Shown here piece by piece: positions 41,738-48,303 of a stretch of DNA of 48,303 nucleotides. The stretch is from positions 1-48,303 of the forward strand of contig JAKFVC010000100.1 in the NCBI GenBank assembly GCA_021732415.1. Reading direction: 5' to 3'. The notes beneath the pieces are model-generated. The model saw only the letters and a list, made by a program, of their open reading frames with translations, searched no databases and was not told the origin of the DNA. Position numbers and translations under genes: made by a program. Each line of letters begins with the position of its first letter. The stretch's first letter is position 1. The stretch comes from Planctomycetaceae bacterium. GTDB lineage: Bacteria > Planctomycetota > Planctomycetia > Planctomycetales > Planctomycetaceae.

Positions 41738-42700
41738 ATGTCTCCGAAATTCTGCCTCGCACTGTTGGTATTACTGCTCGCACCATTGGAAACAGCATCC
41801 GCTCAAGCTCCAGGCGCGAATCCCACGCCGCTAGAACTTCTCAAGCAATCGAAACGCATCGTTTTCCTGGGCGATAGCATCACGGCTGCTGGTGAGTATG
41901 TGGCGTATTTCGATACGTGGCTCCTCACACAAGGCCTGGAAAAAATCCCCGCGGTCATCGACGCCGGACTCCCCAGTGAAACCGTTTCGGGACTAAGTGA
42001 AGACGGCCACGCGGGCGGAGCCTTCCCGCGTCCCGATCTTGCCGAACGTCTGGACCGGGTCTTGAAGGCGACCAAGCCTGACTTGGTCGTGGCCTGTTAT
42101 GGGATGAACTGCGGCATCTATCTGCCATTTGATGAGGCGCGCTTCAAGAAGTATCAGGACGGAATCAAAAGTCTGAAATCCGCTGTCGAAAAAGCGGGGG
42201 CCAAGCTGATCATCGTCACGCCACCGTTCTATGACGATCTGCGTTCCCCCCGTGCTTTCTCGTATAACGGCGTTCTCGACCGTTACGGCCAATGGTTGGT
42301 TGAACAGCGCAAGGCGGGCTGGATGGTCGCCGATCTGCACGAGCCCATGACGAAGGAAGTCGCGAAACGTCGTGAAGCCGATCCCAAGTTCACGTTCCAG
42401 CCCGACGGCGTGCATCCGAATTCCGCCGGACATTGGTTTGTCGCTCAACAGTTGATTGCCTGGTTCGGTGACGAATCGGCCACGACCGCCGCAACTCCCG
42501 AGGAATTCTTCAAGGCGAAGAAACTGCCGCCGGAGGTCCTACCTCTCGTCAAACAACGAGTCGGTGTATTACGAGATTCCTACGTCGGTACCGCGGGTCA
42601 TAAACGTCCGGGCGTCGCCAAGGGTTTGCCCATTCCCGAAGCCGAACAGAAGGCAGCGGAACTGACCGAGAAGATTACGAAGACTCTCACTACGAAGTAG
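41738..42700 (+). CDS. Secreted SGNH/GDSL hydrolase
   Basis: A 320-residue exported protein, only distantly similar to its upstream neighbour. Signal peptide residues 1-22 (LALLVLLLAPLETASA). Block I is FLGDSITAAG (Ser47). Block III reads YGMNCG instead of the usual GxND: the Asn that helps the oxyanion hole remains. Block V is DGVHPNSAGH (Asp223, His226). The final 80 residues (about 240-320) form a charged helical tail after the hydrolase core. It is probably an esterase acting on acetylated or otherwise esterified sugars. AGGA upstream of the ATG supports the start. A palindromic element begins 12 bp after the stop. Confidence 0.85.
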   Translation: MSPKFCLALLVLLLAPLETASAQAPGANPTPLELLKQSKRIVFLGDSITAAGEYVAYFDTWLLTQGLEKIPAVIDAGLPSETVSGLSEDGHAGGAFPRPDLAERLDRVLKATKPDLVVACYGMNCGIYLPFDEARFKKYQDGIKSLKSAVEKAGAKLIIVTPPFYDDLRSPRAFSYNGVLDRYGQWLVEQRKAGWMVADLHEPMTKEVAKRREADPKFTFQPDGVHPNSAGHWFVAQQLIAWFGDESATTAATPEEFFKAKKLPPEVLPLVKQRVGVLRDSYVGTAGHKRPGVAKGLPIPEAEQKAAELTEKITKTLTTK

Positions 42701-42712
42701 GCGGTGCAAACG

Positions 42713-42808
42713 GGGGTCGGGCGTTCAAACTTCAAAATTGGCCAGTCGTGAGATCTTCAAAATTCTGGTAGGCGTATGGCCAATTTTGAAATTTGAAGGC
42801 TCGACCCC
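42713..42808. repeat. GGGGTCGGG-type palindromic element, copy 2
   Basis: Arms of 31 bp (42713-42743 and 42778-42808). The left arm differs from the one at 7228 at a single position, while the 34-nt loop is unrelated to the loop there. It is followed by AAACT, as in copy 1. Confidence 0.9.
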
Positions 42809-42851
42809 AAACTCTCACGCTCCCATAGGCATTTACGATCAGGATCCCAAT

Positions 42852-44114
42852 ATGAAGGCTGCAACATCCACCATCTTATTGCTCGCCTGCATCACAACGT
42901 GCTGGTCGGCTGAACCAACCGGAGAACGTCAATGGCCGCGTTGGCGAGGTCCTCGAGACAACGGGAGCGCCCTGGGTGGAGTCTATCCCACAGGCTGGAA
43001 AGATCCGAAACAGATCGAGTGGAAAACGAAACTCCCCGGCATCGGCTGCTCGACGCCGGCCGTCTGGAACGATCAGATTTTCTTGACGTGTCCGATCGAT
43101 GGTCACAATGCCGTCATGGCCTTCGACTGGCAGGGCAAGGTCACCTGGAAAACCGCCTTCGGACCAGAGATCGCCGGCAAGCACCGCAACGGTTCGGGCT
43201 GCAATCCCTCGCCAGTGACGGATGGCAAACAGGTTTTCGTCTATTTCAAGAATGGCGAACTGGCCGGCCTGGATCTCAGTGGTAAGGTCCTGTGGAAGAC
43301 CAACCTGCAAGAGCGATTTGCGAAAGACACGCTGTATTGGGACTTGGGAACATCTCCCGTGCTCACCGACAAATCGGTCATCATGGCCGTGATGCACACC
43401 GGCCAGTCGTACCTCGCCGCGTTCGATAAAGCGACGGGCGATCTGCAATGGAAGATTGCTCGTAATTATACGACGCCGCCCGAAGGGGACCAAAGTTACT
43501 CGACCCCGATCATCATCGAACGAGACGGCAAGCAAGTCATCGTGGTCTGGGGCGCCGAACATCTGACGGCACACGCCGCCGATGACGGCCGCATGTTGTG
43601 GACCTGCGGCGGCTTCAACCCCGAGGAAAATCGCAATTGGGTCTCGGTGGCCTCGGCGGTCATTGATGGCAACATCGCCATTGTCCCGTATGGCCGGGGC
43701 AGCCGCGTGACGGCGGTGAAACTGGATGGCACAGGGGACGTCACTGAAACGCATCGCCTGTGGACTCGCAACGATACCGGATCTTTCGTTCCGACCCCGG
43801 TCGTCGACAAGGGCCGGATCTACTTTGTGCGCGACGGTGGAGAAGTCGAGTGCCTTGACCGCGACACCGGTAAGACGCTGTGGAGCGACCAGTTCCCCAA
43901 GAATCGCAATAAATACTATGCGTCGCCGGTGATCGCTGGCGGCAAGCTCTATGCGCCGCGCGAAGACGGTGTCGTGTTCGTCGCCGATATCTCTGAGAAA
44001 TTTCAACTCCTCTCGGAGAACGACATGGGCGAACGGGTGATTGCATCGCCAGTGCCCGTCGCCGGGAAGCTGCTAATTCGGGGCGAAGAGAATTTCTATT
44101 GCATCACTCCATAG
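42852..44114 (+). CDS. Secreted PQQ-like beta-propeller repeat protein
   Basis: A 420-residue exported protein. Signal peptide residues 1-20. Repeated propeller blades end in the W-containing docking motif: GKVTWKTAFG, GKVLWKTNL, TGDLQWKIA, DGRMLWTCG and TGKTLWSDQF, spread over about 70-390. The fold matches PQQ dehydrogenase-like or BamB-like propellers. Catalytic residues of PQQ alcohol dehydrogenases are not evident, so a binding or scaffold role is as likely as an oxidoreductase role. ATG 42852 with AGGA 7 bp upstream is chosen; the longer frame from 42738 would translate the palindrome at 42713-42808. It is the third gene after two SGNH hydrolase genes. Confidence 0.85.
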   Translation: MKAATSTILLLACITTCWSAEPTGERQWPRWRGPRDNGSALGGVYPTGWKDPKQIEWKTKLPGIGCSTPAVWNDQIFLTCPIDGHNAVMAFDWQGKVTWKTAFGPEIAGKHRNGSGCNPSPVTDGKQVFVYFKNGELAGLDLSGKVLWKTNLQERFAKDTLYWDLGTSPVLTDKSVIMAVMHTGQSYLAAFDKATGDLQWKIARNYTTPPEGDQSYSTPIIIERDGKQVIVVWGAEHLTAHAADDGRMLWTCGGFNPEENRNWVSVASAVIDGNIAIVPYGRGSRVTAVKLDGTGDVTETHRLWTRNDTGSFVPTPVVDKGRIYFVRDGGEVECLDRDTGKTLWSDQFPKNRNKYYASPVIAGGKLYAPREDGVVFVADISEKFQLLSENDMGERVIASPVPVAGKLLIRGEENFYCITP

Positions 44115-44134
44115 GAGCGATCGTGGATTGGGTC

Positions 44135-44431
44135 CGTAGGACGGGTCTCCAGGCCCGTCTGTCGCTGCATTTGAATTTGAATATGAGGGTGTCAGGTGAG
44201 CCCGTCCCGTCAGCGGTGGGATTGATCGCACCGGAGCATCGACCTCGTCCTCTCTTCGAATTCCTTCGTGTCCTTTGTGACCTTCTGTAAAGAAAGAAAT
44301 TGAACAGAAGGTCACAAAGGACACGAAGAGTTGGGAAGGCGATTCAAGTGAAAATGAATTGGCTGCAGTTCGCTGAATTGATGATGAGACTCAACGAACA
44401 GGGACGGACGGGCCTGGAGACCCGTCCCACG
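44135..44431. repeat. GGGACGGGTCTCC palindrome, copy 3, with nested element
   Basis: Arms of 25 bp (44135-44159 and 44407-44431) with one mismatch, the same family as 18465 and 26740. It lies between the convergent propeller and livF genes, 20 bp and 15 bp from their stops. The loop contains the 44264-44328 palindrome. Confidence 0.9.
44264..44328. repeat. CTTCGTGTCCTTTGTGACC palindrome
   Basis: Perfect 25-bp arms (44264-44288 and 44304-44328) with a 15-nt loop, nested in the previous element. It is related in style to the CACAGAAGGACAC elements. Confidence 0.95.
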
Positions 44432-44446
44432 ACACGCCGCACCGGA

Positions 44447-45160
44447 TCAATGTGCCCCGAGGTACGCCTTGCGGACTTCGTCACTGGCTGCCAGTTCGGC
44501 CGCGGGGCCATCCATGATCATCTCGCCGACTTCGATGACGTAGGCTCGGTGGGCCACCTGCAGGGCCATGCTGGCGTTTTGCTCGACTAAGAGAATTGTC
44601 GTTCCTTCGCGATTGATCTCGCGGATGACCTGAAAAATCGTCTGCACGATTTGCGGGGCCAGCCCCAGCGAGGGTTCATCCAGCATGAGCAATTTCGGCC
44701 GCGCCAGCAGAGCTCGAGCGATCGCCAGCATTTGCTGTTCGCCCCCCGAGAGCGTTCCCGCGAGTTGTTTCAAGCGTTCTCGGACTCGCGGAAACAACTC
44801 CAGAGCCCGTTCGCGATCCTTCCGAATGGCAACTCGATCGGAGCGCGTGAACGCTCCGAGCTGCAGGTTTTCATCAACGGTCAGGTTCGCGAAAATCCCG
44901 CGTCCCTCTGGAACCTGAATCAGACCGCTGGTCACAATGTGGTGCGGAGCCCGCCCTTGAATCGCCTGCCCCTGGAACTGAATCTCTCCACTCCGCGGCT
45001 GCAGCAATCCAGAAATGGTCCGGAGCGTCGTCGATTTCCCGGCCCCGTTGCCACCGATCAGCGTGACAATCTCGCCCGGTTCCACGCGCAGCGAGATCCC
45101 CCGCAGCGCCTGAATGGCCCCGTAAGAAACCCACAAATCATTCACAGACAACAATGACAT
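44447..45160 (-). CDS. livF: Branched-chain amino-acid ABC transporter ATP-binding protein LivF
   Basis: A 237-residue ABC ATPase. Walker A is GGNGAGKST, the signature is LSGGEQQ and Walker B is LLMLDEPSLGL, followed by the His-switch region (ILLVEQN, with the family's usual Gln). LivF length and the ending VRKAYLGAH are typical. It powers uptake of branched-chain amino acids (or related compounds such as urea or amides) through LivH/LivM at the inner membrane. It is the last gene of the livH-livM-livG-livF operon on the minus strand. A palindrome separates it from livG. Confidence 0.9.
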   Translation of the reverse strand: MSLLSVNDLWVSYGAIQALRGISLRVEPGEIVTLIGGNGAGKSTTLRTISGLLQPRSGEIQFQGQAIQGRAPHHIVTSGLIQVPEGRGIFANLTVDENLQLGAFTRSDRVAIRKDRERALELFPRVRERLKQLAGTLSGGEQQMLAIARALLARPKLLMLDEPSLGLAPQIVQTIFQVIREINREGTTILLVEQNASMALQVAHRAYVIEVGEMIMDGPAAELAASDEVRKAYLGAH

Positions 45161-45186
45161 GGATCAGTTCTGATTCTTAAAAACAC

Positions 45187-45267
45187 GTAGGTCAGGCTGT
45201 GCCTGACGATACACGCCTAGATCAATGAATTGGCATCAACACGATTGTCAGGCACAGCCTGACCTAC
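45187..45267. repeat. GTAGGTCAGGCTG palindrome between livG and livF
   Basis: Perfect 21-bp arms (45187-45207 and 45247-45267) with a 39-nt loop. The arm is itself partly palindromic (GTCAGGCTGTGCCTGAC). It lies inside the operon, 8 bp after the livG stop and 26 bp before the livF start, so it may reduce read-through into livF. Confidence 0.9.
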
Positions 45268-45275
45268 ATCGCCAA

Positions 45276-46106
45276 TCACGCAGCCTCTACGCCACCTCCC
45301 AGATAAGCCGCAATCACCTTCGGGTCATTCTGAATCATCGCCGGCGTCCCTTCCGAGATGATGACACCGTGATCGAGCACCACGATTCGTTCGCAGATTT
45401 CCATCACCAATCCCATGTCATGTTCAATCAACAGGATCGAGACCTGGAACTGATCGCGGATCTTGCGAATTGCCTGGGCCAGTTCGACTTTCTCCTGCGA
45501 ATTCATGCCGGCCGCAGGTTCATCCAGCAACAACACCTTGGGACCGGTCGCCAGGGCTCGGACGATCTCCAGATGACGTTGATGCCCATAGCACAAGCTG
45601 TCCGCGGGTTCGTTGGCTCGGTCTTGCAAGTCGAAGATCGCCAGTAGGTCAAAGGCCTGCTTGCGAATCGCGGCTTCCTCGGCCTGGTGTGCCGGGGTGC
45701 GCAGCAGCGTGGCGAGGAGCCCGTGAGAGCTTCTCAACTGACCTGCAAGCCGAACATTATCGAGGACACTCAGGCCGGGAAACAACCGAATATTTTGAAA
45801 CGTCCGAGCGATCCCGGCGGCGGCGATCCGATGCGGCTTACTGCCCATCAGATTCTGGGAATCAAGCAACATCTGCCCGCTGTCTGCTTGATACACACCC
45901 GTCAGCAGGTTGAAGACAGTGGTCTTACCCGCACCATTCGGACCGATCAGACCGTACAGCGCTCCGGTCGGCAGATTGAGCGAAAATCCCTGGACCGCTT
46001 TCAATCCGCCGAACGCGATCCCAATTTGATCGACATGCAGCAACGGCTTCCCCGTCTCTTTGGATGAGGGGACTGCGGCGTTCGGTGGTGCAGGATTCGC
46101 GGTCAT
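45276..46106 (-). CDS. livG: Branched-chain amino-acid ABC transporter ATP-binding protein LivG
   Basis: A 276-residue ABC ATPase. Walker A is GPNGAGKTT. The signature takes the LivG form LCYGHQRHLEI, Walker B is VLLLDEPAAGMN, and the switch His is in ILLIEHDM. It is the partner ATPase of LivF. Its ATG shares one base with the livM stop (TGATG), giving translational coupling. Confidence 0.9.
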   Translation of the reverse strand: MTANPAPPNAAVPSSKETGKPLLHVDQIGIAFGGLKAVQGFSLNLPTGALYGLIGPNGAGKTTVFNLLTGVYQADSGQMLLDSQNLMGSKPHRIAAAGIARTFQNIRLFPGLSVLDNVRLAGQLRSSHGLLATLLRTPAHQAEEAAIRKQAFDLLAIFDLQDRANEPADSLCYGHQRHLEIVRALATGPKVLLLDEPAAGMNSQEKVELAQAIRKIRDQFQVSILLIEHDMGLVMEICERIVVLDHGVIISEGTPAMIQNDPKVIAAYLGGGVEAA

Positions 46107-47233
46107 CAGGCCTTCTTCTGGACGGTTCGAGTTCCCTTACCGGGCCACAATTGCCAAATCTCGTGGATACCAAACAATCCCTGGGGCCGCACCAGCATCA
46201 TGATGATCAGCAGCAGGGCGTACATGATCAGGCGGTATTGTTCGAAGTCACGCAGCATTTCAGGCAGGGCAGTCAGGATCGAAGCGGCCAGCATCACGCC
46301 GGTAATGGAGCCTCGTCCCCCCAGCACGGTCATAATGACATAGTCGAAGGAACGCTGAAAACCCGCGTCTTTCGGACTGATGATGACGCCCGACTCGTGG
46401 GCAAACAATCCACCTGCCGTCCCGGCAAAAAACGCAGCCAGCACAAAGGCCAGGACTTTATTCCGAGCGATGTTCACGCCCATCGCCTGCGAGGCAATTT
46501 CGTCCTCGCGGATGGAGATCATGGCTCGGCCCAGGCTGGAATTTTTCAAGCGATACGCCACAACCACCGTAATGGTCACGAAAGTGTAGACCCAAAAGAG
46601 ATTCGTATATTTCGGGACATCGGCGAAGCCAATGGCGCCTCCCACGGGGGGCGGAAATAGCTGCGACCATTTGGCAGCTTTTAGAGCGGCCGGATCTTCG
46701 ATCACCTTACTTGTTTGTTGCAGGACGACTCGCAGGATTTCGCCAAAACCCAATGTCACAATTGCCAGGTAGTCACCACGCAACCGCAACGAGGGCAAAC
46801 CAACCACATAACCCGCACCCGCGGCGACCAGCCCTCCAACAATACAGGCTCCAGCCATCATCCATTCCCCGGCTCCCAGGAAATGACCATGTGCCGGCGG
46901 CGCCCCCCACATGTATAACGATCCGTAATAGGTCAGCATGGCGGCCGTATAGCCGCCCAGCGTCATGAACCCGGCGTGGCCAATTGAAAACTGCCCCGTC
47001 ATGCCGTTCACGATGTTCAACGACACGGCCATGATCATCGCAATGCCGATATCCATCACGATCCGCGAATTGTATTGCCCGACAATCGCCGGCAGTACAA
47101 ATTGGAGTGCCAAAGCCAGGACCATCCCCAGCGCTAGCGGCAGAAGTCCTCGCCAAATCGAATCGTGCGAGCGACGAGTCTCGGCAGACTGCATCGTCAC
47201 CTTGGCAGGCGTCTCTGGTGCGGAGTGTGCCAC
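46106..47233 (-). CDS. livM: Branched-chain amino-acid ABC transporter permease LivM
   Basis: A 375-residue permease with about ten transmembrane helices. The LivM family signature region reads NGMTGQFSIGHAGFMTLGGYTAA, and the cytoplasmic coupling loop SLGRAMISIREDEIASQAMGVN is typical of LivM. It pairs with LivH to form the channel. The start is GTG at 47233, 2 bp after the livH stop, so it is translationally coupled. Confidence 0.9.
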   Translation of the reverse strand: MAHSAPETPAKVTMQSAETRRSHDSIWRGLLPLALGMVLALALQFVLPAIVGQYNSRIVMDIGIAMIMAVSLNIVNGMTGQFSIGHAGFMTLGGYTAAMLTYYGSLYMWGAPPAHGHFLGAGEWMMAGACIVGGLVAAGAGYVVGLPSLRLRGDYLAIVTLGFGEILRVVLQQTSKVIEDPAALKAAKWSQLFPPPVGGAIGFADVPKYTNLFWVYTFVTITVVVAYRLKNSSLGRAMISIREDEIASQAMGVNIARNKVLAFVLAAFFAGTAGGLFAHESGVIISPKDAGFQRSFDYVIMTVLGGRGSITGVMLAASILTALPEMLRDFEQYRLIMYALLLIIMMLVRPQGLFGIHEIWQLWPGKGTRTVQKKA

Positions 47234-47235
47234 GA

Positions 47236-48204
47236 TTACACCTTCTCCCGCACTGGAGAACCCAGCAAACCGGTCGGCCGCACCAGCAGAATGATGATCA
47301 ATAACGCGAAAACGTAGACGTCGCGATAGTTCGACGAAATGTAGAAGGCACCAAACTGTTCCACGAAGGCGATGACAAAGCCTCCCAGAACGGCACCGCG
47401 GACATTCCCGATCCCGCCGATCACCGCAGCCACAAATGCCTTCAATCCCAATAAGACCCAGATCGAATGGGCCGGCTGATTCAGACCGGGATACTTCATG
47501 ACGTACAAGAACCCGGCAGCCGCAGCCAGCGATGAGCCCAGCACAAACGTGAATGAGACGACTCGATCAACGGGAATCCCCATCAGCGAGGCATTGTCTG
47601 TGCTGAACGAGACAGCTCGCATCGCCGTCCCCAGCTTGGTCCGAAAGACCAGGTATTCGAGCACCAGCATCAACACGGCGGAGGTCGCGAAGATCATGAC
47701 GTCGACGAGGCCGATGACCACGTCGCGATATCCGTCACCGCTGGGCAGCGATAACCTCAGCAAGTCGATATTCGGCATCAGGGCCGGCATCTTCTGGGGA
47801 CTGGCACCGAACACATAATTCAGTTGCCCGATATTCTGCAGCAGCAGCGAAACGCCGATGGCCGTGATCAGCACATTCAGCCGCGGAGCTCGCCGCAGCG
47901 GTTTATAAGCCAGTCGTTCAATGGCGAATCCCAACAATCCGCAGGCCACCATCGCCGAAAGCAAAATCAACGCCCCCACCCACAGCGGGGGCGCTGTCTC
48001 GGGATTGTGCGGATTCAGTCCGAGCATCGGCAGGATCTTGTTCGCCAGCGTGTAGCTGACCCAGGCACCAAGGACGACGATGTCGCTATGCGCGAAGTTG
48101 ATGAACTTCAGAATGCCATAGACCATGGTGTAGCCCAGGGCGATCAGCGCATACAGGCTGCCAATTGCCAGAGCCGTCATCAAGGTTTGAGCGAAGTCAG
48201 CCAT
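47236..48204 (-). CDS. livH: Branched-chain amino-acid ABC transporter permease LivH
   Basis: A 322-residue permease with about eight helices. Typical LivH segments are GYTMVYGILKFINFAHSD near the N-terminus, the coupling loop TKLGTAMRAVSFSTDNASLMGI and GGIGNVRGAVLGGFVIAFVE. It is the first visible gene of the operon; the periplasmic binding protein gene (livJ type) is not in the window and may lie beyond 48303. No clear ribosome binding site precedes the ATG. A hairpin repeat lies about 60 bp upstream. Confidence 0.9.
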   Translation of the reverse strand: MADFAQTLMTALAIGSLYALIALGYTMVYGILKFINFAHSDIVVLGAWVSYTLANKILPMLGLNPHNPETAPPLWVGALILLSAMVACGLLGFAIERLAYKPLRRAPRLNVLITAIGVSLLLQNIGQLNYVFGASPQKMPALMPNIDLLRLSLPSGDGYRDVVIGLVDVMIFATSAVLMLVLEYLVFRTKLGTAMRAVSFSTDNASLMGIPVDRVVSFTFVLGSSLAAAAGFLYVMKYPGLNQPAHSIWVLLGLKAFVAAVIGGIGNVRGAVLGGFVIAFVEQFGAFYISSNYRDVYVFALLIIILLVRPTGLLGSPVREKV

Positions 48205-48265
48205 GAGGGGATGCAGACACCAGATCGGTCAGAGCAGTATTGGGGACACTGAGTGTAATTCTACG

Positions 48266-48297
48266 CTCCCCTCGCCCTGGTACTCCGGGGAGAGGGG
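48266..48297. repeat. CTCCCCTCGCCC hairpin, copy 2
   Basis: Identical over 32 bases to 30327-30358. It lies upstream of livH, and thus probably at the 3' end of a gene outside the window. Confidence 0.85.
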
Positions 48298-48303
48298 TCG
48301 GGG

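Overview
The window looks like a chromosomal segment of a member of the Planctomycetota, probably order Planctomycetales (genus not determinable by eye). The evidence is the gene families: two pairs of PSCyt1/DUF1549/DUF1553 cytochrome-like proteins with Tat-type DUF1501 proteins, a large beta-propeller protein with a C-terminal c-type haem site, a YHYH-domain protein, a secreted EF-hand protein, an ECF sigma factor next to a Ser/Thr kinase, and a sigma factor fused to a kinase in one chain. No rRNA, tRNA, CRISPR array, integrase or transposase gene was seen.

Layout. 3-3110: the 3' part of an Asn-rich then Gly/Tyr-rich TPR protein with a clear terminator, followed by a small stress-type set (DUF1328 membrane peptide, ferritin-like protein, DUF3309 membrane peptide). 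3224-7161: amidase, aldo/keto reductase and an overlapping FAD oxidoreductase. 7632-10032: Ser/Thr kinase and ECF sigma factor. 10077-15819: YHYH protein, EF-hand protein and a large haem-binding propeller protein with a terminator. 16121-18324: a catalytically degenerate HD-GYP-like membrane protein, translationally coupled to an intact HD-GYP protein. 18730-19995: MFS transporter. 20086-31849: DUF1549/DUF1501 pair on the minus strand, sigma-kinase fusion, ferredoxin, and a second DUF1549/DUF1501 pair on the plus strand. 32043-37762: secreted hypothetical protein, Gfo/Idh/MocA oxidoreductase, a GT-C (ArnT-like) transferase and a GT2 polyprenyl-phosphate sugar synthase-like protein. 38191-40712: a two-gene membrane complex resembling a divergent cytochrome bd oxidase whose subunit I carries a c-type haem domain. 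40855-44114: two SGNH hydrolases and a PQQ-type propeller protein. 44447-48204: branched-chain amino-acid ABC transporter genes livF, livG, livM and livH.

The most unusual feature is between the genes. Almost every intergenic gap holds palindromic elements: two near-perfect arms of about 20-42 bp around a loop. They fall into several sequence families, some recurring across the window with the same arms but unrelated loops. Several are nested one inside another. Most lie within about 26 bp of a stop codon, and two actually supply the stop codon. At 4891-5039 one 149-bp insert has split the arm of another element and is flanked by a 4-bp direct repeat (TTAC); removing it restores the palindrome. 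They behave like small non-autonomous mobile elements now serving as 3'-end hairpins.

Functionally the window combines cell-surface and periplasmic degradation (DUF1501/PSCyt1 pairs, SGNH hydrolases, propeller proteins), envelope glycosylation, respiration, amino-acid uptake and signalling (sigma/kinase and HD-GYP modules).
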